The position numbers were made by a program, and so were the translations under genes. From JAOPZW01 sp963788935 (GTDB lineage Bacteria > Actinomycetota > Thermoleophilia > Solirubrobacterales > Solirubrobacteraceae), in NCBI GenBank assembly GCA_963788935.1, contig CAWBIM010000006.1:744001-808000 (forward strand): 64,000 bases of DNA, written 5' to 3'. The notes below the pieces were generated by a model that was not told the origin of the DNA, searched no databases, and worked only from the letters and a program-made list of their open reading frames with translations. This document shows, piece after piece, positions 35,942 through 44,219 of the stretch (its first letter is position 1; each line of letters starts with the position of its first letter).

Positions 35942-36838
35942 CTAGGCGGCCGGCCGCGCCTCGGCGTGATCGGCCAGCTCCATACGCAGCAGCATCTGCA
36001 CCCACGAGCGGAACGGGCGCCAGGTCTCCGCGCGGGCGGCGAGCTCGTCCCGCGTCGGCGGCTGATCGAGCGCGTAGGCGAGCGCGGCCGCCTTCGCGAT
36101 CCGTGGCTCGTCCGGGGCGAGCAGGTCCGGCGCGCCGGCGCCGCGCAGCACGATGCCCTGCGCGGTGAACGGACCGACACCCGGGAGCTGCTCGAGGTCC
36201 GCCACCGCGTCCTCGGGCGCCATCGCCCGCAGGCGCTCGCCGTCGAGGCGCCCCTCGAGGGCCGCGTGCGCGAGCGCGCGGACGTTCGCCCACTTGCGCT
36301 CGGGCACGCCCGCGAACCCTTCGAGCTCGGCGACGACCTGCGGGGCGGGAAAGGCGCGGATCTCCTCGCCCTCGACCGCCACCGCCTCGCCGTGCTCGTC
36401 GCGCAGGCGGCGGACGATCGTGAGCGCCTGCGCCGTCCGGACGCGCTGGGAGAGCAGGAACCACGTGCCGGCCTCGAACGGCGAGGCGAACGACGCGGGC
36501 CGCCAGCCCGGGCGGCGATCGCGCATCCGGGCCACGACACGGTCGCGCGCGGCGACCGCGGCGAAGCCGGTCGCGTCGACGTCGAGCGAGAGCATCCGCT
36601 CGACCTGGCGGCGCGTCGCCCGCGCGTCGGCGGCGCCGAACGTGTCGATCGACACCGCGCCGTCGGCGTCCTGGACGCACGCACCGCCCGCGAGGCCGGT
36701 CCCGTCCGGCACGACCGCGATGTGGAGGTGACCGGCGTCGGTCACGACTGCGTGGCCTGCAGGCCCGAACCCGGCGAGGAACTGCCGGGACTCCTCGAGC
36801 GCGAACGGCCCGCGCGGCTCGACCACGAAGCGTGCCAT
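35942..36838 (-). CDS. DNA-3-methyladenine glycosylase (AlkA-like, HhH-GPD)
   Basis: 298 aa from ATG 36838. The C-terminal helix-hairpin-helix is LEQLPGVGPFTAQGIVLRGAG followed by the catalytic-Asp region PDLLAPDEPRI, as in AlkA. Preceding helices carry SPFEAGTWFLLSQRVRTAQALTIVRRLRDEHG. The N-terminal ~100 residues are the AlkA-like beta domain. Excises alkylated bases. Adjacent to lexA, but no SOS box was seen before this gene. Confidence 0.85.
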   Translation of the reverse strand: MARFVVEPRGPFALEESRQFLAGFGPAGHAVVTDAGHLHIAVVPDGTGLAGGACVQDADGAVSIDTFGAADARATRRQVERMLSLDVDATGFAAVAARDRVVARMRDRRPGWRPASFASPFEAGTWFLLSQRVRTAQALTIVRRLRDEHGEAVAVEGEEIRAFPAPQVVAELEGFAGVPERKWANVRALAHAALEGRLDGERLRAMAPEDAVADLEQLPGVGPFTAQGIVLRGAGAPDLLAPDEPRIAKAAALAYALDQPPTRDELAARAETWRPFRSWVQMLLRMELADHAEARPAA

Positions 36839-36855
36839 CCGTGACCGCCGGCGGG

Positions 36856-37155
36856 TCAGCCGAGCGTGGACCCGCAGTTCGTGCAGCGACCGCCCACCGG
36901 CGCCGAGCCCGAGCCGTAGCGCGGCTGCATCGGGCCCGTGCAGACCGGACAGGTGGCCGCGTGGTGCGCGGAGAGGTCCTCCCACACGCCGACGACGAGG
37001 TCGTCGAGCGTGCGCCTCCCGCGCCCCTCCGCGGCCGGCGGCGCGTCATGACGAGGGTCCTCGCCGGGCGCGCCGCGCTCCCCGTCCTCGCGGTCGGCGA
37101 GGCCGACTGCCGCCGGCGGGGTGTCCAGGAACAGATCGAGGGTGAGCGTGGTCAT
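36856..37155 (-). CDS. Small zinc-ribbon protein next to lexA
   Basis: 99 aa. C-terminal CPVCTGPMQPRYGSGSAPVGGRCTNCGSTLG is a zinc ribbon with two CxxC pairs; the N-terminal part is acidic/disordered. It overlaps the lexA stop by 4 bases (ATGA), so it is likely co-transcribed with lexA. Function unknown. Confidence 0.65.
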   Translation of the reverse strand: MTTLTLDLFLDTPPAAVGLADREDGERGAPGEDPRHDAPPAAEGRGRRTLDDLVVGVWEDLSAHHAATCPVCTGPMQPRYGSGSAPVGGRCTNCGSTLG

Positions 37156-37796
37156 GCGACGTTGCGGAACAGGCCGACCACCCGTCCGAGGACGCGGACG
37201 TCCTTCGAGCGGATCGGCTCCATGGATGCGTTCTCGGGCTGCAGACGCACGTGGTCCGCCTCGCGGAAGAAGCGCTTCACGGTCGCCTCCTCGCCCACGA
37301 GCGCGACGACGATCTCGCCGTCGGTCGCGGTGTCCTGCGGACGCACCACGACGTAATCGCCCTCGAGGATCCCGACGTCCTTCATCGACTCGCCGCGGAC
37401 GCGCAGGACGTACTCGCCCTCCTCGCCGCCCGCGATCGGCGGGACCTGGACGTAGTCCTCGATGTTCTCCTCGGCGAGGATCGGCTGGCCCGCCGCGACC
37501 TGGCCGACGAGCGGCAGCCCGGGGCGCACGATGCTGCGGACGTTCTCGGCCATCGTCCCGACCGCGCCCTCGACGTCGCCGCGAACGCGGTCGAGCAGCT
37601 CGATCGCGCGGGGCTTCGTCGGGTCACGGCGCAGGAGGCCGAGGCGTTCGAGGTTCGCGAGGTGGGCGTGGACGGTCGACGACGACGCGAGGCCGACGGC
37701 CTTGCCGATGTCGCGCACGGTCGGCGGATAGCCGTACTTGGCCGAGTAGCGCTTGATGAAGTCGAAGATCTCCTGCTGGCGCTTGGTCAGGTCCAT
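37152..37796 (-). CDS. lexA: SOS repressor LexA
   Basis: 214 aa from ATG 37796. Winged-helix N-terminus (MDLTKRQQEIFDFIKRYSAKYGYPPTVRDIGKAVGLASSSTVHAHL); self-cleavage site AAGQPILA; catalytic Ser in RGESMKDVGI and Lys in EATVKRFFREA. An SOS box lies 34 bases upstream of the start. Confidence 0.95.
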   Translation of the reverse strand: MDLTKRQQEIFDFIKRYSAKYGYPPTVRDIGKAVGLASSSTVHAHLANLERLGLLRRDPTKPRAIELLDRVRGDVEGAVGTMAENVRSIVRPGLPLVGQVAAGQPILAEENIEDYVQVPPIAGGEEGEYVLRVRGESMKDVGILEGDYVVVRPQDTATDGEIVVALVGEEATVKRFFREADHVRLQPENASMEPIRSKDVRVLGRVVGLFRNVA

Positions 37797-37830
37797 GAGC
37801 GGGCTCCGGGGCGGTCGTCGAGGTGACGTA

Positions 37831-37844
37831 CGAACATGTGTTCG
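37831..37844 (-). promoter_or_regulatory. LexA-binding SOS box
   Basis: CGAACATGTGTTCG, a 14-base palindrome matching the actinobacterial/Bacillus-type CGAAC-N4-GTTCG consensus, lies in the promoter of lexA and indicates autoregulation. Confidence 0.85.
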
Positions 37845-37862
37845 GGAAGGTAGCGGGGGCAC

Positions 37863-37889
37863 TGGACGGAATCAACCGCTGGCTATACT
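37863..37889 (+). promoter_or_regulatory. Probable tRNA-Leu promoter
   Basis: TGGACG at 37863-37868 and TATACT at 37884-37889, 15 bases apart, lie 34 bases before the tRNA and fit a slightly short housekeeping promoter. Confidence 0.5.
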
Positions 37890-37923
37890 CCGACCCCGCG
37901 CGCGGCCGTGCCGCGAGCCACCT

Positions 37924-38009
<86 letters not shown>

Positions 38010-38014
38010 TGGGA

Positions 38015-38039
38015 AAAGCCCCGCAGATCGCGGGGCTTT
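38015..38039 (+). terminator. Terminator after tRNA-Leu
   Basis: AAAGCCCCGC and its perfect complement around a 5-base loop, followed by TTTCTTC: a rho-independent terminator. Confidence 0.85.
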
Positions 38040-38287
38040 CTTCGTCCTCGCGCGCGCGCCGGCCTCGGGATCGGACCGCGCGAGAGCACCGCGGCGGCCA
38101 CCGAGTCCAGCGGCGTCCAGATCAGCGGCTCGGAGGGTTGGCGGCGCGAGTTCGCGGGCCGCGCACGACGACGTGATCGCGCTCGTCCACGAGCTCGGGC
38201 TCAGCGAACTTCGTCAACCGCGCAGAGCGGGAACACGGCCGTCAAGGCGGTTGCCGACCGGACGCCCACGCGTCCTCCGACCGGCGT
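38040..38287. other. Intergenic region
   Basis: 248 bases after the tRNA terminator; no gene or regulatory element recognised. Confidence 0.4.
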
Positions 38288-38584
38288 ATGCTCGCGCGGA
38301 GGAAGGGAGACGCATTGCCGTCCAGGCTGGTTGGGCGTCACGACGCAGGCTCCGACTCCGACGGCCTGCGCGATCGGTGGAGGCAGGCCCGGCATGAAAC
38401 CGTGGTACTGCGCCGGGCCGCCGCCCTCGACGAGCGCGACGGCCGGCCGCGGGTGATCGGGCTGCTCGGACAGGACGCGGGTGCGATTCGACGCGCGCTC
38501 CGCGACCGGCCGGCGGGCGTGACGCTCGGGGTCCCGCCCCTGCGCCACCGCGAGCACGACATGGAGCTGCTCATCGCCGGCTGA
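38288..38584 (+). CDS. Hypothetical small protein before the monooxygenase
   Basis: 98 aa. The second half (VLRRAAALDERDGRPRVIGLLGQDAGAIRRALRDRP, ending EHDMELLIAG) looks like real coding sequence, and the stop lies 34 bases before the monooxygenase ATG. The first half is poor, so the true start may be an internal GTG. No family recognised. Confidence 0.3.
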   Translation: MLARRKGDALPSRLVGRHDAGSDSDGLRDRWRQARHETVVLRRAAALDERDGRPRVIGLLGQDAGAIRRALRDRPAGVTLGVPPLRHREHDMELLIAG

Positions 38585-38618
38585 GCAGCCGCACGAAACC
38601 GGAGAGAGAGGTCTTCAC

Positions 38619-40256
38619 ATGTCAGACGAGCACACCACCGACTTCGACGCCGTGGTGATCGGCGCCGGGTTCTCGGGCCTGTACATGGTCCACCGCCTGC
38701 GCAACATGATGGGCCTGTCGGTCCGCTGCTACGAGACCGGCGGCGGGGTCGGGGGCACGTGGTACTGGAACCGTTACCCCGGGGCCAAGAGCGACTCCGA
38801 CAGCTACATCTACTGCTACTCGTTCGACGACGACCTGCTGCAGGAGTGGACGTGGTCGGAACGCTATCCCGGCCACGCCGAGATCCGGCGCTACCTCGAG
38901 CACGTCGCCGAGCGCTTCGACCTGTCCAAGGACATCCAGTTCAACACGAGGGTCACCGGCGCGACGTTCGACGAGGACACGAACACGTGGACGGTGACGA
39001 CGGACGCGGGCGACTCCGTCACCGCGCGCTTCATCGTCAGCGCCGTGGGCTCGCTGTCCGCCTCGAACACTCCGTCGTTCGAGGGGATCGACAGCTTCGG
39101 CGGCGACAGCTACCACACCGGCCACTGGCCGCACGAGGGCGTCGACTTCACCGGCAAGCGCGTCGGCATCATCGGCACCGGGGCGAGCGCGGTGCAGGCC
39201 ATCCCGTTGATCGCTGAGGAGGCGACCGAGCTCACCGTCTTCCAGCGCACGGCCAACTACATCGTCCCCGCCCGCAACGCCCCCGTGTCCAAGGAGGTGA
39301 CCGAGGCGCGCAAGGCCGACTACGACGGGATCTGGGACCGTCTGCGCCAGTCGAACTTCGGCTTCGAGCTCTACTTCGAGGAGAAGGGCGCGCTGGAGGT
39401 GTCCGACGAGGAGCTCCGGCGCGAGCTCCAGAAGCGCTGGGACGAGGGCGGCTTCGGGATCTGGCTGGGCGCCTACGCGGACATCTTCTTCGTCGACGAG
39501 GCCAACGCGAAGGTCCGGGAGTTCCTGCACGAGAAGATCCGGGAGGCGGTGGACGACCCCGAGACGGCCGAGCTGTTGATCCCCAAGGGCCACCCGTTCG
39601 GCTGCAAGCGCAATCCGCTCGACACGCACTACTACGAGACGTTCAACCGCGACAACGTCCACCTCGTCGACGTGAAGTCCAACCCGATCGCCGCGATCAC
39701 CGAGACCGGCCTGCGCCTGGAGGACGGCAGCGAGTACGAGTTCGACGCGATCGTCTACGCGACCGGGTTCGACGCCATGACCGGGCCGGTGCGCAAGATC
39801 GACGTCCGCGGCCGGGGCGGCGAGCGGCTGGCGGAGAAGTGGGCCGAGGGCCCTCGCTCGTACCTCGGCCTGATGAGCGCGGGCTTCCCCAATCTCTTCA
39901 CGATCACGGGGCCGCAGAGCCCGTCGGTGCTGTCGAACATGCCGGTGTCGATCGAGCAGCACGTCGAGTTCGTCGGGCGCATCGTCGGGGATCTGCGCCG
40001 GCGGGGCGCGGAGACGATCGAGCCCACCACCGAGGCCGAGGACGCCTGGGTGGCCCACAACCAGGAGCTGGCCGAGGGGACCCTGTTCCCGACCGCCGAC
40101 ACCTGGTACATGGGCGCGAACATCCCCGGCAAGCCGCGCGTCTTCATGCCCAACCTCGACTTCGTCGGGCCCTACCGGGCGAAGTGCGACGCGATCGCGG
40201 AGAACGAGTACGAGGGGTTCGTGTTCGACGCCGGGTCGGTGAGGGCGCCGGCATGA
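38619..40256 (+). CDS. Flavin-dependent Baeyer-Villiger-type monooxygenase
   Basis: 545 aa. FAD Rossmann motif GAGFSG near the N-terminus, the NADPH motif GTGASA, and the fingerprint FGGDSYHTGHWP matching FxGxxxHTxxW of type I BVMOs. The start region WYWNRYPGAKSDSDSYIYCYSFD is typical of cyclohexanone/steroid monooxygenases. Inserts oxygen next to a ketone to give an ester or lactone. It is translationally coupled (ATGA) to an alpha/beta hydrolase that could cleave that ester. GGAGAGAG precedes the ATG. Substrate unknown. Confidence 0.88.
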   Translation: MSDEHTTDFDAVVIGAGFSGLYMVHRLRNMMGLSVRCYETGGGVGGTWYWNRYPGAKSDSDSYIYCYSFDDDLLQEWTWSERYPGHAEIRRYLEHVAERFDLSKDIQFNTRVTGATFDEDTNTWTVTTDAGDSVTARFIVSAVGSLSASNTPSFEGIDSFGGDSYHTGHWPHEGVDFTGKRVGIIGTGASAVQAIPLIAEEATELTVFQRTANYIVPARNAPVSKEVTEARKADYDGIWDRLRQSNFGFELYFEEKGALEVSDEELRRELQKRWDEGGFGIWLGAYADIFFVDEANAKVREFLHEKIREAVDDPETAELLIPKGHPFGCKRNPLDTHYYETFNRDNVHLVDVKSNPIAAITETGLRLEDGSEYEFDAIVYATGFDAMTGPVRKIDVRGRGGERLAEKWAEGPRSYLGLMSAGFPNLFTITGPQSPSVLSNMPVSIEQHVEFVGRIVGDLRRRGAETIEPTTEAEDAWVAHNQELAEGTLFPTADTWYMGANIPGKPRVFMPNLDFVGPYRAKCDAIAENEYEGFVFDAGSVRAPA

Positions 40257-41314
40257 TCCAGAACGCCTATTACACGCCCGAGTACCACGGGGAGTACGAC
40301 GTCGTCAGCATCGGGCCGCTGACGCTCGAGGAGGGCGGCAGCATCCCCGACTGCAATTTGGCGGTGGCCACGTTCGGCGAGCTCAACGCGGCCAAGGACA
40401 ACGCGATCCTGATCCCCACGTGGTTCTCGGGGACCCATCAGATCTGGCGCGACGTGTACATCGGTTCCGACCATGCGCTCAACCCCGATCGGTGGTTCAT
40501 CGCCTGCGTGGATCAGATCGGAAGCGGGCTCTCCACGTCGCCGCACAACGCCGACGGCCCCAACGCGGACATCGCGATGTCGCGCTTTCCCGACGTGCGG
40601 ATCGGCGACGACGTCGTCGCCCAGGAGCGGCTGCTGCGCGAGCACTTCGGGATCGAGCGGCTGGCGCTCGTCGTCGGCGGCTCGATGGGCGCGCAGCAGA
40701 CCTACGAGTGGGCGGTGCGCTTCCCCGACAAGGTCGCGCGCGCGGCGCCGATCGCCGGCACCGCGCGCAACACCCCGCACGACTTCCTCTTCACCCGGAC
40801 GCTGATCGACGCGATCAGGTCGGATCCTGGCTGGAGCGGGGGCGAGTACTCCTCCAACGAGGAGGTGGCCGAGGGCCTCAAGCGCCACGCACGCATCTGG
40901 GGCGTGATGGGGCTGTCGACGGAGTTCTGGAAGCAGGAGGTGTGGCGGGCGCTCGAGTTCGCGTCGATGGACGAGTTCATCGACGGGTTCCTCGAGCCGT
41001 ACTTCACCGTCATGGACCCCAACGATCTGCTCACCCAGGCCTGGAAGTGGCAGCGCGGCGACGTCACGCGCCACACCGGCGGCGACCTGGCGGCGGCGCT
41101 CGGGAGGATCACGGCCAAGACGTTCGTCATGCCGATCGACGAGGACATGTTCTTCCCGCCGCGCGATTGCCGGCCCGAGCAGGCGATGATCGCGGACTCC
41201 GAGCTGCGGGTCATCGACGACATCGGCGGGCACCTGGCGCTGTTCGGGACGGCGCCGACCTTCATGCCCCAGATCGATCAGCACCTGGCGGAGCTGCTGG
41301 ACTCGCCGGCGTAG
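40253..41314 (+). CDS. MetX-like alpha/beta hydrolase
   Basis: 353 aa from ATG 40253. Nucleophile elbow GGSMGAQQTYEW, acid in PIDEDMFFPP, and His in IGGHLALFG: the order and spacing of homoserine acetyltransferase-like proteins. The genuine MetX substrate loops are absent, and its genomic coupling to a BVMO suggests an esterase/lactonase or acyltransferase acting on the BVMO product. The downstream ABC ATPase begins about 45 bases later. Confidence 0.8.
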   Translation: MIQNAYYTPEYHGEYDVVSIGPLTLEEGGSIPDCNLAVATFGELNAAKDNAILIPTWFSGTHQIWRDVYIGSDHALNPDRWFIACVDQIGSGLSTSPHNADGPNADIAMSRFPDVRIGDDVVAQERLLREHFGIERLALVVGGSMGAQQTYEWAVRFPDKVARAAPIAGTARNTPHDFLFTRTLIDAIRSDPGWSGGEYSSNEEVAEGLKRHARIWGVMGLSTEFWKQEVWRALEFASMDEFIDGFLEPYFTVMDPNDLLTQAWKWQRGDVTRHTGGDLAAALGRITAKTFVMPIDEDMFFPPRDCRPEQAMIADSELRVIDDIGGHLALFGTAPTFMPQIDQHLAELLDSPA

Positions 41315-41358
41315 TCACCGACCGCGAACTCAGCCGCACCGTCGATGATCCCCCGATA

Positions 41359-42003
41359 GTGGCTCCGGACCACACCGGGTTGTCGGCGGTCGGGCTCTGC
41401 GTCGCCCTCGGCGACCGCGACGTCCTGCGCGACGTCAGCATCAGCGTCCCGCCGCGGCGCTCGACCGCGCTGCTCGCGCCGTCCGGAGCGGGGAAGAGCA
41501 CGCTCCTGCGGTGCCTGGTCGGGCTCGTCGAGGTGCAGGCCGGCACCGTGACGCTCGACGGCGTCGACGCGCGGACGCTGGACGCCCGGCAGCTGCGCCG
41601 TCGCGTCGGACTGGTCGCGCAGACGCCGCTGATGCTGCCCGGCACGGTCGAGGAGAACCTCGGCTACGGCCTCGACGCGCTGCCGGCGGACCGCCGCGAC
41701 AGCGCGCTGGCGGCGGCCGGACTCGAGCCGGCGTTCGCCTCGCGCCCGGCCGGTGAGCTGTCCGGCGGCGAGCGCGCCCGCGTCGCGATCGCGCGGGCGT
41801 TGACGCGTGACCCCGAGGTGCTGCTGCTCGACGAGCCGACCGCCGCCCTCGACGAGGACACCGCCGCCCGGCTGGGCGAGACGCTGCGGGGGCTGGCCGA
41901 TGGTGGCCTCGGACTCCTGGTAGCGACCCACGACCGGCGCTGGGCCGAGCGCTTCTGCGACGCCAGGATCGAGCTCGCCGGCGCGCACGTCGGGACGCCG
42001 TGA
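41359..42003 (+). CDS. fetA: ABC transporter ATPase (FetA-like)
   Basis: 214 aa from GTG 41359; start uncertain, as no ribosome site is evident. Walker A APSGAGKST, Q-loop LVAQTPLMLPG, signature LSGGERARVAIARAL, Walker B VLLLDEPTAALD, His switch ATHD. Small single-domain ATPase overlapping the permease gene (GTGA), as in FetAB iron/metal export systems. Confidence 0.8.
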   Translation: MAPDHTGLSAVGLCVALGDRDVLRDVSISVPPRRSTALLAPSGAGKSTLLRCLVGLVEVQAGTVTLDGVDARTLDARQLRRRVGLVAQTPLMLPGTVEENLGYGLDALPADRRDSALAAAGLEPAFASRPAGELSGGERARVAIARALTRDPEVLLLDEPTAALDEDTAARLGETLRGLADGGLGLLVATHDRRWAERFCDARIELAGAHVGTP

Positions 42004-42827
42004 CCAGCACGCTCGTCGCCCAGGTGCTCGCCGGCCTCGGGTTCGCCGCGGTGGCGGCCGCCCTGGCGCAGCGGGCGGGGCTCGGGCTCGGGCCGTCCAT
42101 CGGCCGCGCGGCCGCGCGCGCGGTCGTCCAGCTGGCGGCGGTGGGGGCGTTCCTGGCGGCGGTGTTCGCGGTCCCGGCGCTCGCCGTGATCTTCGTGGGC
42201 GTCATGCTGAGCGCCGCGGCGCTGACGGCGGGCGGGCGGCTGGCGCCGCTGCCCCGCGGGCGGATCGTCGCGCTCGGGGTGATCGCGCTGCCGGCGTTCT
42301 CGGCCGCCGCAGTGCTCGTCGCGGTCGGCGCCTTCGCCGCGACGCCGCGCGCCACCATCCCGACCGTCGGGATCCTGCTCGGAGGCGCGATGACCGCGAC
42401 GTCGATCTGCGGCCGTCACCTCATGGCGGGTCTCGACACGTCCCATGCCGAGATCGAGACGCGCCTCTGCCTCGGTGACGATGCGCGCACCGCCCTCGAG
42501 CCGGTGACGCGCCGCGCCGTGATCGACGGCGTGATCCCCGTCCTCGACCAGACCCGCAGCGTCGGGCTCGTCACCCTGCCCGGAACCTTCGTCGGCCTGG
42601 TCCTGGGCGGGGCCTCGCCCGCGCGCGCGGCGAGCACGCAGCTCGTCGTGCTCCTGGCGCTGATCGCGGTCGAGCTCGGCGCGGCGCTCCTGCTCGCCCG
42701 CGTCGTCGTCCGCGCCGTCACCGCCCCCGGCGAGCGCGTCAGGACGCACCACGAGCTCCGGGCGCAGAGCGCCGGGCGCGCCGGGACGAGCGCCTGGCCG
42801 GGGCTGCGTCGAACCCGTGTGTCGTGA
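42000..42827 (+). CDS. fetB: ABC transporter permease (FetB/UPF0014 family)
   Basis: 275 aa, GTG 42000. About six to seven membrane segments; the block LDQTRSVGLVTLPGTFVGLVLGGASP is the diagnostic FetB motif, and ICGRHLMAGL precedes it. With the coupled ATPase it should export iron (or another metal) and limit oxidative stress, by analogy to E. coli FetAB. Confidence 0.85.
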   Translation: MTSTLVAQVLAGLGFAAVAAALAQRAGLGLGPSIGRAAARAVVQLAAVGAFLAAVFAVPALAVIFVGVMLSAAALTAGGRLAPLPRGRIVALGVIALPAFSAAAVLVAVGAFAATPRATIPTVGILLGGAMTATSICGRHLMAGLDTSHAEIETRLCLGDDARTALEPVTRRAVIDGVIPVLDQTRSVGLVTLPGTFVGLVLGGASPARAASTQLVVLLALIAVELGAALLLARVVVRAVTAPGERVRTHHELRAQSAGRAGTSAWPGLRRTRVS

Positions 42828-42864
42828 CACGCTGAACGGCGCCCGTACGCGGAGGGCGCGCCGC

Positions 42865-42882
42865 TGTCAGGTTGCGTTCAGG
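42865..42882 (+). promoter_or_regulatory. PHO-box-like direct repeat (copy 1)
   Basis: TGTCAGG-TTGC-GTTCAGG: two 7-base units at 11-bp spacing, the arrangement of the actinobacterial PhoP site (GTTCACC units). A TACCGT -10-like element follows 9 bases later, and a GTG 7 bases after that. Confidence 0.6.
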
Positions 42883-42904
42883 ATGCGGGCCTACCGTCCG
42901 GTGG

Positions 42905-42949
42905 GTGTCCTGCTCCCCGGCCGTCGTCGGCATCATCCACTTCGCCTGA
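42905..42949 (+). pseudogene. uppP remnant with internal deletion
   Basis: GTG-initiated 14-codon frame (VSCSPAVVGIIHFA, stop 42947-42949). Its first codons match the start of uppP at 53243 and its last codons match that gene's end (IIHFV), so roughly 0.9 kb of the undecaprenyl-diphosphatase has been lost. The upstream operator and promoter are retained, so the remnant could act as a leader for the response regulator. Confidence 0.7.
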
Positions 42950-42953
42950 CCCC

Positions 42954-43634
42954 GTGCTCGAGCCCAACACGGTCACGATCGGCGTCTGCGAGGACGACGA
43001 CGAGCTGCGCGGGATCCTCCGCGACGCGCTGCAGCGCGCGGGGATGACGGTCCGCCCGACGGTGTCGGGGGCCGAGGCGGTCGAGATCTTCACGGCGCGC
43101 CCGCCCGACCTGCTGATCCTCGACATCGGGCTGCCCGACGCCGACGGCCGCGACGTCTGCCAGGCGCTCCGCGCCCGCGGAGTGACGACCCCGGTCCTGT
43201 TCCTGACCGCCCGCGGCTCGGTGACCGAGCGGGTGAGCGGCTTCACCGCCGGGGGCGACGACTACCTGACCAAGCCGTTCGCGCTCGCCGAGTTGCTGGT
43301 GCGCGTCGGCGCGCTGCTCCGGCGCCGGGCGCCGGAGGACCCGCCGGCTGATCCGCCCGCGTTCGTGCTGGACCCCGGGCGGCACTCGCTGCGCCATGAC
43401 GACCGCGAGACGTCGCTCACCCCGACCGAGTTCCGCATCCTCGCGGCGCTCGCGGCGGCGCCCGGTGAGGTCGTGCGCCACGCGACGCTCGTCGGCGCGG
43501 CCTGGCCCGAGGGGGCGGTCGTGCACGACAACACGCTGCACGTCTACCTTGCGCGGATCCGCCGCAAGCTGAGCGAGGTCGGATCGGCCGCGGGGATCGA
43601 CACCGTGCGCGGCGTCGGCTACCGGCTGCGATGA
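42954..43634 (+). CDS. OmpR-family response regulator (paralogue 1)
   Basis: 226 aa from GTG 42954. Receiver with acidic CEDDDE, phospho-Asp in LLILDIGLPDADG, and K in YLTKPFALAEL; winged-helix output with LTPTEFRILAALAAAPGEVVRH and DNTLHVYLARIRRKL. About 90% identical to the regulator at 54213-54893. Its cognate kinase is only a fragment here. Confidence 0.9.
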   Translation: MLEPNTVTIGVCEDDDELRGILRDALQRAGMTVRPTVSGAEAVEIFTARPPDLLILDIGLPDADGRDVCQALRARGVTTPVLFLTARGSVTERVSGFTAGGDDYLTKPFALAELLVRVGALLRRRAPEDPPADPPAFVLDPGRHSLRHDDRETSLTPTEFRILAALAAAPGEVVRHATLVGAAWPEGAVVHDNTLHVYLARIRRKLSEVGSAAGIDTVRGVGYRLR

Positions 43635-43905
43635 CGTTCCGCGGGCGGCTGCTCGCGACGTCGATGCTCACCCTCGCGGTGGGCCTCGGGCGGCGCTGGT
43701 CGCGGCCGGCAACGTGGTGCTTCGGGCTCGCGCCGACGCGGAGCTCGGCAGCCTGCTGCGCGCCCGGGCCGGGGCCCAGATCGCCGCGCTGGACGTGAGC
43801 GGCGGGCACATCGTCGTGCGCGAGAGCGCCAACGACCGCGTCCTCGACCGCGAGGCGTGGGTCTTCGACGGCGCACGGCTGATCGAGCTTCCGCGCGGGG
43901 TGCCG
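43631..43905 (+). pseudogene. Truncated histidine kinase (paralogue of 54890-56176)
   Basis: The first ~90 codons match the kinase at 54890 (MTFRGRLLATSMLTLAVG, then LRARADAELGSLLRARAGAQIAALDVSGGHIVV, WVFDGARLIELP). A 2-base insertion near 43690 shifts frame. Similarity stops near 43905; HAMP, His-phosphotransfer and ATPase parts are absent. It cannot phosphorylate. Confidence 0.7.
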
Positions 43906-44209
43906 CCGGACGCTCGAGCTGCGCCCGGTCAGTCACGTGACGGTCTCGTCGGCCGGGGCGCGGGCGACGTTCTTCCTCGCCGCGGAGCAGGTCGGGCGCG
44001 ACCCTGCCCTCGTCGCGAGATGGCCGCCGCGGGCGCCGCAGGTGGACGACGGTGCTGTGGAGCCGCTGGGGCCGCGACTCGTCGCCGGCGATCCTCGATC
44101 GCGTGGCGGACGCGGGCCTGCGCTGTGCAGCGATCGGTCCGGCGGCGCCCCATGGTGCCGGTGAAGATCGCGGGCATCGGCCGACCGGCGCGTGAACGGC
44201 GGGCGCTTG
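43906..44209 (+). pseudogene. Scrap of a polysaccharide deacetylase
   Basis: A region reading GARATFFLAAEQVGRDPALVARW, the typical helix after the catalytic motif of NodB-type deacetylases, lies right after the kinase break. No start and no catalytic motif are present. It is probably a piece of a larger gene joined to the truncated kinase by deletion. Confidence 0.45.
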
Positions 44210-44219
44210 CGCCGGCCGC

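Noticed and set aside
35536..35945. Protein frames across 35.54-35.95 kb
   Set aside because: The region is RNase P RNA with clear conserved segments and P1 pairing.
38201..38557. 118-residue minus-strand frame before the monooxygenase
   Set aside because: No family pattern; opposite strand has a slightly better coding look and a stop placed before the monooxygenase ribosome site.
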